Origin: GCA-002727735 sp038134525
GTDB taxonomy: Bacteria; Bacteroidota; Bacteroidia; Flavobacteriales_D; Parvicellaceae
DNA: 16,142 nucleotides
Direction: 5' to 3'
Assembly (NCBI GenBank): GCA_038134525.1
Contig: JAYPVI010000023.1
Span: 1-16,142 of the forward strand
Shown piece after piece: positions 1 through 6,567 of this stretch (positions are counted from its first letter, which is position 1; every line of letters begins with the position of its first letter). The notes under the pieces are model-generated. The model saw nothing but the letters and a program-made list of their open reading frames with translations, made no database searches and had not been told where the DNA came from. The translations under genes were made by a program, and so were the position numbers.

Positions 1-404
1 CCCATATTGTCTTTGTGTTCTAAATCACCTTCTAAGGGGATCGTGATGATTTCCATATTGTCATGAGGGTGGGTTGGAAATCCCATTGCAGGAGCAATGG
101 TGTCATCATTTAACACCCTTAACACACCGAAGTGCATTCTTTCAGGGTTGTAGTAGTTAGCAAAACTAAATGAGTGATTTGCTTGAAGCCATCCGTGGTT
201 TGCATGACCCCTTGTATTGGCTTTGTGAAGTACGCTGTTCATGGTTTTTGTTTCATTATTGGGTAAATGATTAAAACCTACCTGATCCATCATTTTGTCA
301 TAAGTGGATTTGAAAGTGGGTTTCTTAGCAGATAGAACAGAAGGAGCAGCCATTCCAAGTGCTCCCAATGCCATAGACTTTTTTAAAAAATCTTTTCTTT
401 TCAT
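1..404 (-). CDS. Pirin family protein with N-terminal export signal (partial, C-terminus off the left edge)
   Basis: The first 134 residues of a pirin (bicupin, PF02678 family) are visible; the rest lies beyond position 1. The ATG is at 402-404. The segment from about residue 57 has typical pirin text: LHKANTRGHANHGW, then THPHDNMEII with the metal-binding pair H112 and H114, then LEGDLEHKDNM. Known pirins bind iron through three His and one Glu in the N-terminal cupin, and some have quercetinase activity. The substrate here is unknown. Residues 1-26 (MKRKDFLKKS followed by a hydrophobic Ala/Leu/Gly stretch and a VLSA cleavage-like site) resemble a Tat signal, but with Arg-Lys in place of Arg-Arg. 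Export is therefore probable and unusual, since most pirins are cytoplasmic. The gene follows the YHYH gene by 64 bp on the same strand and may share its transcript. Confidence 0.88.
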   Translation of the reverse strand, partial: MKRKDFLKKSMALGALGMAAPSVLSAKKPTFKSTYDKMMDQVGFNHLPNNETKTMNSVLHKANTRGHANHGWLQANHSFSFANYYNPERMHFGVLRVLNDDTIAPAMGFPTHPHDNMEIITIPLEGDLEHKDNM

Positions 405-468
405 TCTACAATATTAGTTAACTACTGTCATTGAAGAAATAATATAGATTAAGAAATTAGCATTAATA

Positions 469-1806
469 TTATCTGTTCAATACTATTGTTTTTTTAATAA
501 AATCTATCCCGTTTGAGATATGTAAAAAATATGTCCCATTGTACAGCGTTTCGGTATTAAAGTAAGTGATGGTACTTCCAGCTTGAATTGTTTTTTGTTT
601 GATTAATTTTCCCTGGTTATCCAATAATTTTACAGAATAAGAAGTAGTATTAAGCGATCCTATTTGTATCGCAATCAGATCTGAAGTTGGGTTTGGAAAT
701 ACAGCAACTTGTAAGGCGTTAATTTCACTTACAGCTGTAGTGTTGTTGTAGATAGTAGTGGGTTCAGAAATGCTATTGATAGAGGCATTGGCATATACAC
801 CATAAAAAGTGGGCCCAACTGCGTATGGATAAGCAGAATTCCAGTTTTCATCAACGGTACAAAAGTAGGCATAGGTTCCGTTTGGATAATCAGGTGTAAC
901 ACCAAACCGACCATTGTGGTCATCTAAATAATCAGGACTATTGTTCGCAATGTATTCATAATCTTCTTTAAAATAACCTAGAAAATATGTATTGCTAACT
1001 GTTGGTCCATTTACCCTCGATGTCATGTTTTTTAGTTGGTAACTAGATTTAATTCTTGTAATTCCACCGGTTCCATCTGTGTTTTTGTATCCATAGGCTC
1101 CGTAAATAGGAAATCCATCATAAGCAAAGCCTAAAATGGGTGAATGTTGAGTGCTGTCAATAACATAAAGTCCATCAGCATCATACAAATTACAAATTGA
1201 AGAAATAACACTTAAATCAAGTTTGAATGCAGAAGGGTTCTGATGATGATGGTAAGCTCCCATTGCTGGATGACCCTTAGAACAGTCAAATCCATCCATT
1301 TCGGCTGGAATAGCGTCTCTGTTCCATTCCATTACAGCTGTGGGTCCTCCTGGGCATGGAGGGTTTCCTGGTCCTCCACATAAAGCATTAGTTGTTGGAT
1401 TCCAGGCAACACCATCTCGGTAATCGAACAATGCTGTACCATTTATAAAAATACCAATGTTTCCCATTGTAGTAGATGACGGTGTTCCTGTATTTTGTTG
1501 AGGATTTAAAGGGAATTTATAAATGGCGTTTTGGTTTTGAGCTATAGACGGATTTCCATCTAAAAATGGACCGGTGGTGTAAGCTGGTATTCCAGTAGCA
1601 GTTACATAAACATAATCTGATGAATATTCTACTTGCTGGCAGTTTACTAAAGTATTATTTGATATTGGAGTGCTATTTCCTTGAACATAGTAAGTGCCTG
1701 TAGTCGTAGTGTTTTGCAACCATGAAGTTATGGCTGGGTTTTGTTGCCCAATACAAAAACTAAATGATAATAAAAGCGCGCTAAAAAGACATGTTAGTTT
1801 TATCAT
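469..1806 (-). CDS. YHYH domain-containing protein with type IX secretion (type A) sorting domain
   Basis: A 445-residue secreted protein. Residues 1-20 form a signal peptide (MIKLTCLFSA plus a hydrophobic run ending CIGQ). The middle matches the YHYH domain family (PF14240). It has the signature histidines as GAYHHHQNP (YHHH at 185-188, a variant of YHYH), then LGFAYDGFPIYG at about 225-236, and DDHNGRFGVTPDYPNGTYAYF at about 295-315. Residues about 366-445 are a type A T9SS C-terminal domain: VFPNPTSD, then LLDNQGK, then LYNGTYFL, ending KKTIVLNR. The product should cross the outer membrane through T9SS and be released or anchored at the surface. No enzymatic activity is established for YHYH domains; the His cluster suggests metal binding (inference). 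It starts 9 bp after the diheme enzyme gene, which supports one operon with the MbnP/MbnH-like pair. Confidence 0.88.
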   Translation of the reverse strand: MIKLTCLFSALLLSFSFCIGQQNPAITSWLQNTTTTGTYYVQGNSTPISNNTLVNCQQVEYSSDYVYVTATGIPAYTTGPFLDGNPSIAQNQNAIYKFPLNPQQNTGTPSSTTMGNIGIFINGTALFDYRDGVAWNPTTNALCGGPGNPPCPGGPTAVMEWNRDAIPAEMDGFDCSKGHPAMGAYHHHQNPSAFKLDLSVISSICNLYDADGLYVIDSTQHSPILGFAYDGFPIYGAYGYKNTDGTGGITRIKSSYQLKNMTSRVNGPTVSNTYFLGYFKEDYEYIANNSPDYLDDHNGRFGVTPDYPNGTYAYFCTVDENWNSAYPYAVGPTFYGVYANASINSISEPTTIYNNTTAVSEINALQVAVFPNPTSDLIAIQIGSLNTTSYSVKLLDNQGKLIKQKTIQAGSTITYFNTETLYNGTYFLHISNGIDFIKKTIVLNR

Positions 1807-1815
1807 AAGTTCTTA

Positions 1816-2823
1816 TTATTTTGGGTAATGATGTTGTTTGTTAAAAATAAAGCTAGTATCATTTAATGTATGTAGAAAAGATACTAATTCTACTCGTTCA
1901 TTTTTAGATAAGTTAATTTTTTTGTGTAAGAATACGTCTGTAGTTGGGGAAATTTCAATATGGTCACAATAGTGGTCTATAACCTCTTTTAAAGATTGAA
2001 ATCTTCCATCATGCATATAAGGGTATGTGAATCCCAAATTTCGTATTGATGGAATTTTAAATAGTAAGCTGTCCTCTTTATGATTGGTTATTTTTTGCCG
2101 TCCTAAGTCTTTTAAGTAATTGTCCATTCCAATTCCGTTATTTGCAAATTTATAATTAGTAAATAATGGTTCTTGATGGCAGTGGTTACAGTTTTGTTTG
2201 AAGATATTATAGCCACGCTTTTCTTTTTCGGTAAAGTCGGTCTTGTTTTGTTTTACTAAATCATATTTAGCATTACATGAAATCAGTGTTAATTGAAACT
2301 GAGCTAAAGATTTTAAGACATATTGACTTTTGATAATTGAGTCATGAAAACAAGATTTAAATAACCTGATATAGTTTTTGTTTTGGCTCATCTTTTCAAT
2401 AATATGAGCTAGGGTTTCATTCATTTCAATGCTACTGTGGATAGGTGAAAGAGGTTGCATATCTAAATGATGAATAGCGCCATCCCACATGAAGTTTTTT
2501 TGCCATGCTAAATTAAATAAGCCAGGAGCATTTCTTTGCCCCATGGAATCATTTATACCATGACTAAGGGCATGATCAGTGTGGGCAAAAGCACTGTAGG
2601 GAGAATGACATGATGCACAAGAAACAGAGCTATCTGAAGAAAAAACAGGGTCGTAAAATAGTTTTCTACCAAGGCTAATAATAGAAGTGTCTAATGGGTT
2701 ATTTTCAAATGAATATGTTGGCTGAGGAAAATGTGAAGGAAACTTTATATGTATCTTGTTGTAGTGTGCTTGCAATAAAAATACAGTAGAAATAATAACA
2801 ATTGTATTTCGTAATTTAATCAT
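1816..2823 (-). CDS. Diheme cytochrome c peroxidase family protein, MbnH/MauG-like
   Basis: A 335-residue exported diheme protein. A hydrophobic leader spans about residues 5-19. There are two CXXCH heme c motifs, CASCH at 69-73 and CNHCH at 212-216, placed as in the CcpA/MauG family. Family text includes LGRKLFYDPVFSSD near the first heme, NLAWQKNFMWDG at 104-114, and SIRNLGFTYPYMHDGRFQSL at 259-278. The usual length is 300-400 residues. The neighbour decides the likely role. The gene overlaps the MbnP-like gene by 8 bp, and MbnH enzymes oxidise a tryptophan of MbnP to kynurenine. I therefore infer a protein-modifying enzyme in the periplasm rather than a simple peroxide scavenger. A classical bacterial cytochrome c peroxidase remains the alternative. 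The ATG at 2821-2823 lies inside the end of the upstream gene, suggesting translational coupling. Confidence 0.9.
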   Translation of the reverse strand: MIKLRNTIVIISTVFLLQAHYNKIHIKFPSHFPQPTYSFENNPLDTSIISLGRKLFYDPVFSSDSSVSCASCHSPYSAFAHTDHALSHGINDSMGQRNAPGLFNLAWQKNFMWDGAIHHLDMQPLSPIHSSIEMNETLAHIIEKMSQNKNYIRLFKSCFHDSIIKSQYVLKSLAQFQLTLISCNAKYDLVKQNKTDFTEKEKRGYNIFKQNCNHCHQEPLFTNYKFANNGIGMDNYLKDLGRQKITNHKEDSLLFKIPSIRNLGFTYPYMHDGRFQSLKEVIDHYCDHIEISPTTDVFLHKKINLSKNERVELVSFLHTLNDTSFIFNKQHHYPK

Positions 2824-3487
2824 TCTTTATTTCTAAAACCTGTTTAAATTTCCCAGCAATAAACATAGCCTCACTTCCTGGACTCATTACGTTTGGTCTT
2901 TCATTTAATTGGACTGACTTGAAGAAATGATCAAGTTTGATTGCAACTACAATATCACTTGCCGAATTTTCTTTTAGAACAACATGTTGAATAGCATTAA
3001 ATGGATATTGAAAACCACCTATGTGAAAAGAGAATTTGTTCTTTGATGAACGGCATAGGGGGGAGCAGCCTTCTATTTTGAAATGGATATAGCCACTTTG
3101 CCAAGTCCAGTACATGCCTTTTAGTGGGTCAAGATCACCACCTTGAGCTCCTTGGTGATTGGTGGCACTATCAATACCGATGTCAAAAGATAATTGTTTA
3201 ATTCGTTCCTTAGAGTCAGTAATGAAAAGCTTGTCATTGTTTGAATTTGCTAAATCAATAAGATGATATGAGTTTTTTTCATTGAATGTACTTCCATCAT
3301 GGTAGGTGAATACAATACTAGAAATATACATTTTAAAAACTTCAACATGAATGAAGCTATCCTCAAAAGGTATGTCTCTGTTAAAGATTAAGGGTGAATT
3401 GTTTAAAAAGGCACTGAACTTAATGTTTTGACTAAATGAGAATGAACAGGTGATTAAACCAATAATCCATAAAATAAATTTAATCAT
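2816..3487 (-). CDS. MbnP-like copper-binding protein
   Basis: A 223-residue exported protein. I chose the ATG at 3485-3487 because it puts MIKFILWIIGLITCSFSFSQ first as a clean signal peptide. A TTG at 3503-3505 would add six residues and is less likely. The mature protein matches the MbnP-like family (PF20243): IKFSAFLNN near its N-terminus, FDIGIDSATNHQGAQGGDLD at 101-120, then PLKGMYWTWQSGYIHFKIEG at 121-140, and IKLDHFF at 183-189. The methanotroph MbnP binds copper at a site that includes a kynurenine made from tryptophan by MbnH. The mature protein here has only two tryptophans, W127 and W129, both in the conserved YWTW segment, and several His that could be ligands. The gene sits 20 bp after the phosphofructokinase and overlaps the diheme enzyme gene by 8 bp. 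Confidence 0.87.
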   Translation of the reverse strand: MIKFILWIIGLITCSFSFSQNIKFSAFLNNSPLIFNRDIPFEDSFIHVEVFKMYISSIVFTYHDGSTFNEKNSYHLIDLANSNNDKLFITDSKERIKQLSFDIGIDSATNHQGAQGGDLDPLKGMYWTWQSGYIHFKIEGCSPLCRSSKNKFSFHIGGFQYPFNAIQHVVLKENSASDIVVAIKLDHFFKSVQLNERPNVMSPGSEAMFIAGKFKQVLEIKND

Positions 3488-3509
3488 AAATTTGTTTGAC
3501 AACAAATTT
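3488..3509. promoter_or_regulatory. Perfect 9-bp inverted repeat with an overlapping -7-like box before the mbnP-like gene
   Basis: Arms aaatttgtt (3488-3496) and aacaaattt (3501-3509) are exact reverse complements around a tgac spacer. The repeat fills the gap between the phosphofructokinase stop and the mbnP-like ATG. On the minus strand, TAAATTTG (3503-3510) matches the Bacteroidota -7 consensus TAnnTTTG and ends 15 nt before the ATG. No TTG was found at the usual -33 distance. It may be an operator over an internal promoter, a weak RNA hairpin, or chance in AT-rich DNA. Confidence 0.35.
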
Positions 3510-4590
3510 AGTTAATGTCGCCAATATAGATTCCTAGAGCAAGTGCAGTTTTAACTAAAGAATCATCAAGTTCAACTTCTTTATAGGTTTCAATTCCCAT
3601 TTGAATGGGGAAGTCAACTACTTTTCTGTCATTCCACGCTACCATTCGATCAAATTTCTTTTGAGCAAGTAGGTCAACTGCATAAACTCCAAAAGCAGAA
3701 GCTAAAATTCGATCTTGTGTAGATGGTGGTGCTCCTCTTTGTACATGTCCGAGCGTAGTTACACGGCATTCAATTTTAGTTTTACTCATAATTTTAGAGG
3801 CAACATAGCTGCCAATTCCACCTAATCTGGTTTCTCCATCAGCAAATTTTACGGTACTATTTTTTCCATTCTCCTGTTTTACTGCTTCTGCTACAACAAT
3901 TAAAGAGTGTTTAATTCCATATGAATTAAGCTGTTTTAGTTTATTGATAATACCGTCAATAGAGTAATTAATTTCGGGTATGAGTATCACATCAGCACCA
4001 CCAGCAATACCTGCATTTAATGCAATATGTCCAGCATCTCTCCCCATAACTTCAAGTATCATAGTTCTGCTATGACTAGCTGCTGTAAATTGTAAATTAT
4101 CTAAAGCATTGGTGGCTACATCAACAGCGGTATGAAAACCGATAGAACTTTCGGTTGCTCCAACATCGTTATCTATCGTTTTTGGAATAGCTACAATATT
4201 CAAATTTCCTTTATCAGCTATTTCTTTGATGATTTTCATGCTTCCATCCCCTCCTATGACGATCAAGCCATCTAGTCCCATTTCATGGTAGCCGCCTACA
4301 ATTTCAACCGTTCTATCTTTAAAAGTGCCGTCAGGCATAGGGTATTTAAAAGGATTGCCTTTATTTGTGGTTCCCAAAAAAGTCCCGCCTTGTCTAATCA
4401 AATTTCCTGAAAAGGTACTGTAATCTAACTTGATATAGCGGGGCGGTCGTTCCATTAGGCCTACAGTACCCTCCAAAATACCATAAACATCAAGATCGTA
4501 TTTTTCTTTAGCTCTATAAAATATAGATCTCACAGCAGCATTTAGACCACCACAATCACCTCCACTTGTTAGTATTCCAATTCGCTTCAT
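3508..4590 (-). CDS. pfkA: 6-phosphofructokinase
   Basis: A 360-residue phosphofructokinase (fructose 6-phosphate to fructose 1,6-bisphosphate, glycolysis, cytosol). The motifs come in order: ILTSGGDCGGLNAAVR at 6-21 (nucleotide loop), VIGGDGS at 111-117, IPKTIDND at 135-142 with the catalytic Asp, MGRDAGHIA at 182-190, and GHVQRGAPPSTQDR at 281-294. G116 is the equivalent of E. coli Gly104, which favours ATP as phosphoryl donor. K137 replaces the E. coli Gly124 and is the residue usual in pyrophosphate-type enzymes. The combination marks a mixed-signature clade. ATP use is the better guess, but the sequence alone does not settle it. The length is longer than the 320 residues of E. coli PfkA. 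The ATG is at 4588-4590, 61 bp after csaA. Confidence 0.93.
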   Translation of the reverse strand: MKRIGILTSGGDCGGLNAAVRSIFYRAKEKYDLDVYGILEGTVGLMERPPRYIKLDYSTFSGNLIRQGGTFLGTTNKGNPFKYPMPDGTFKDRTVEIVGGYHEMGLDGLIVIGGDGSMKIIKEIADKGNLNIVAIPKTIDNDVGATESSIGFHTAVDVATNALDNLQFTAASHSRTMILEVMGRDAGHIALNAGIAGGADVILIPEINYSIDGIINKLKQLNSYGIKHSLIVVAEAVKQENGKNSTVKFADGETRLGGIGSYVASKIMSKTKIECRVTTLGHVQRGAPPSTQDRILASAFGVYAVDLLAQKKFDRMVAWNDRKVVDFPIQMGIETYKEVELDDSLVKTALALGIYIGDIN

Positions 4591-4651
4591 AGTGTAATAT
4601 TAACAATAAGAAAGTTGCTTTCAAAAGATGATGATTTTTTTTTAAAGATTT

Positions 4652-4996
4652 TCATTTCACTTTTGATCCGTTTGAGACTTTTCTTTCTGGTTTAAGGATA
4701 ACGACATCGTTGTTCTGTTCATTAGTGGATCCCAACAATAGAAACTCACTTTTCATATTGGCAATTTGTTTTTCTGGGAAATTTAATATTCCTATGACTT
4801 GTTTCCCTACTAATTCTTTGTGATTATACAAACTAGTTATTTGTGCAGATGTTTTTTTTATTCCTATAGGCCCAAAATCAACATGAATAATAAATGAAGG
4901 ATTAATTGTTTTATCGTTAAATTCAGCATGAACTACGGTCCCAACTCGAATGTCTATTTTTTCAAAATCATTCCATTCAATTAAGTTCTTATCCAT
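4652..4996 (-). CDS. csaA: CsaA-type tRNA-binding domain protein
   Basis: A 114-residue, single-domain OB-fold protein close to the usual CsaA length of about 110. Residues 9-20 (NDFEKIDIRVGT) and 44-54 (IGIKKTSAQIT) are the family hallmarks, followed by ELVGKQVIGILNFPEKQIA at 61-79, KSEFLLLG at 82-89, and a C-terminal LKPERKVSNGSK. CsaA proteins are homologous to the tRNA-binding domain of methionyl-tRNA synthetase (beta) and Arc1p. They have been described as export-related chaperones in Bacillus, and the true ligand may be tRNA. The protein is cytosolic. Its ATG lies inside the end of the flippase gene (16-bp overlap), so translation is probably coupled, although no functional link between the two is obvious. 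It ends with TGA. Confidence 0.92.
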   Translation of the reverse strand: MDKNLIEWNDFEKIDIRVGTVVHAEFNDKTINPSFIIHVDFGPIGIKKTSAQITSLYNHKELVGKQVIGILNFPEKQIANMKSEFLLLGSTNEQNNDVVILKPERKVSNGSKVK

Positions 4997-6471
4997 GGTA
5001 GTTTATTAAATGTGAACTTATTTAATTGAATGTTAAAATCCTTAGAAATATTTCCATAGTAAGCTATGCCGATAAATAATATAGATATAATTGAAGATCG
5101 ATAAAATATATCAAGGAAAACATTTTCCATTTGAGGAAATAAATAATTCAGAAATATACTTGATAGTATAAGCAGAATAGCAGGAATGGTCCTAGCTGAA
5201 AAAGGATGCATTTTGAACTTGAATAAAATAAAACCAAACTTGATGAAGTTGAAAATAATAAGTGATAAAGCAGAGGCAAAAGCTGCTCCAATAATCCCCC
5301 AATTTGGAATAAAAATGAGATTGGTCAAAATAGTAAGGATACCCAAAAACACGATGCAATATGTGTTGAAATAATAATATTTAGAATTTTGAAGTAAATG
5401 TCCATTTAGGCTTAGTCCCATGTTAATTAGTTTCCCAATAGCAATGATTAAGATCACCCATTTTCCATCGATAAAATCTTTACCGTTTGGCATTACCCTG
5501 AAAATGTTGTCGAGATTAATAAAAACCCCTACAAACAGAAGCCCACCAATTAGTATCAAATTGATGGAGGCCTTTTTATAGAGCTCATCAATTTTTTGGA
5601 GTGATTTTGATTCCCAAAATTGAGCAAAAAGGGGAGAACTTATTTGACCAATAGTTCCTAAAGGAATCATGATTACACCACCTATGTAAAATGCGATTTT
5701 ATAAATACCAGCATTACTTAAATCTAAAATGGAGCTAATCATAATAACATCAATATTTTCTACAATTCTAGCACCAATTGCCGTTAAAAAACTGATTGCA
5801 CCAAAACGCAGCATTTTCTTTTTAATTGGTAGCTTGATTTTTTGTGGACTTGTATCATTTTTCTGATGTAATCTTTTGTAATAGAGAAACGTTAATATGA
5901 AACAGATCAAATAAACTAGAAGATACCCATTGATAAAATCATGGAAATCCATAAAGTCTAGAATGACAAAAAATATCATTGAAAGTATAAGTATTCTGCT
6001 AATGAATTTTTCAATAATTGTGGGAATTACTATTCTTAGTTTGCTGTTGCAATGAGCTGTCCATATTCCAGTAAATCCAATAAACAATGAAAATAGGGGT
6101 ATATAAAAAATATATTCTTTAATTAGCTGATTATCAGCATAAAAGGTATTAAGAATTGGGTTTAAAAAAAGAAATAAAGCATAAAATAAAGCTATAAAAA
6201 CCAAGGCGGGTATAATCAATGAAAATTGATAAAATGAACGCTGTGTATTACTGCTTTCAACTGAAGGTGAGTATCTTATGATTGTAGTGGGAATACCCAT
6301 TTGAAATATACAAACTAGCAGGGTAGAAGTACCTAATAAAAAAGAAATTAGTCCAATTTGCTCAGTGGAAAAAATTTTTGGAAAAAAATAGCCTAGGTTT
6401 ATGTAGCCAATAACTACAGCTAAATACGTTGCAACGGTTGCCTTTATGGATTGTCTGGTTACTATTCCCAT
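4981..6471 (-). CDS. MOP-superfamily polysaccharide flippase (Wzx/MurJ-like membrane protein)
   Basis: A 496-residue very hydrophobic protein with roughly 12-14 membrane segments, typical in length and layout for polysaccharide_synt/MATE-like exporters that flip lipid-linked sugars across the inner membrane. Family-like features are an N-terminal amphipathic start (MGIVTRQSIKATVATYLAVV), GYFFPKIFSTEQIGL at 27-41, the loop MGIPTTIIRYSP at 58-69, and a long C-terminal set of Leu/Ile/Phe helices. The substrate cannot be read from the sequence. No glycosyltransferase cluster is next to it, so it may act in a general pathway or belong to a dispersed system. It heads the minus-strand series and is divergent from the PLP-type gene, with 96 bp between the two starts. 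No convincing promoter box was found in that gap. Confidence 0.85.
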   Translation of the reverse strand: MGIVTRQSIKATVATYLAVVIGYINLGYFFPKIFSTEQIGLISFLLGTSTLLVCIFQMGIPTTIIRYSPSVESSNTQRSFYQFSLIIPALVFIALFYALFLFLNPILNTFYADNQLIKEYIFYIPLFSLFIGFTGIWTAHCNSKLRIVIPTIIEKFISRILILSMIFFVILDFMDFHDFINGYLLVYLICFILTFLYYKRLHQKNDTSPQKIKLPIKKKMLRFGAISFLTAIGARIVENIDVIMISSILDLSNAGIYKIAFYIGGVIMIPLGTIGQISSPLFAQFWESKSLQKIDELYKKASINLILIGGLLFVGVFINLDNIFRVMPNGKDFIDGKWVILIIAIGKLINMGLSLNGHLLQNSKYYYFNTYCIVFLGILTILTNLIFIPNWGIIGAAFASALSLIIFNFIKFGFILFKFKMHPFSARTIPAILLILSSIFLNYLFPQMENVFLDIFYRSSIISILFIGIAYYGNISKDFNIQLNKFTFNKLPWIRT

Positions 6472-6567
6472 TTAACAGATAGGTAAGCTTAAATGTATAT
6501 GATTTATCCTAACTTATTCTATATTCTAAATTAAAATTTTTTTATTTGTGTAGTTATATTAAACGAT

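Noticed and set aside
3488..3505. TTG-initiated six-residue N-terminal extension of the MbnP-like protein
   Set aside because: The ATG at 3485-3487 gives a standard signal peptide; the extension adds nothing and overlaps the inverted repeat.
4610..4622. Hairpin GAAAG-CAA-CTTTC between csaA and pfkA as a terminator
   Set aside because: A five-pair stem followed by a mixed TTATTG tract is too weak to call.
5186..5374. 62-residue plus-strand open frame opposite the flippase gene
   Set aside because: It is antisense to a clear membrane-protein gene, has low-complexity Lys/Ile composition and no recognisable domain.
6541..6548. TTTATTTG before the PLP-type gene as a -7 box
   Set aside because: It differs from TAnnTTTG at the important second base, and no TTG lies at the -33 distance.
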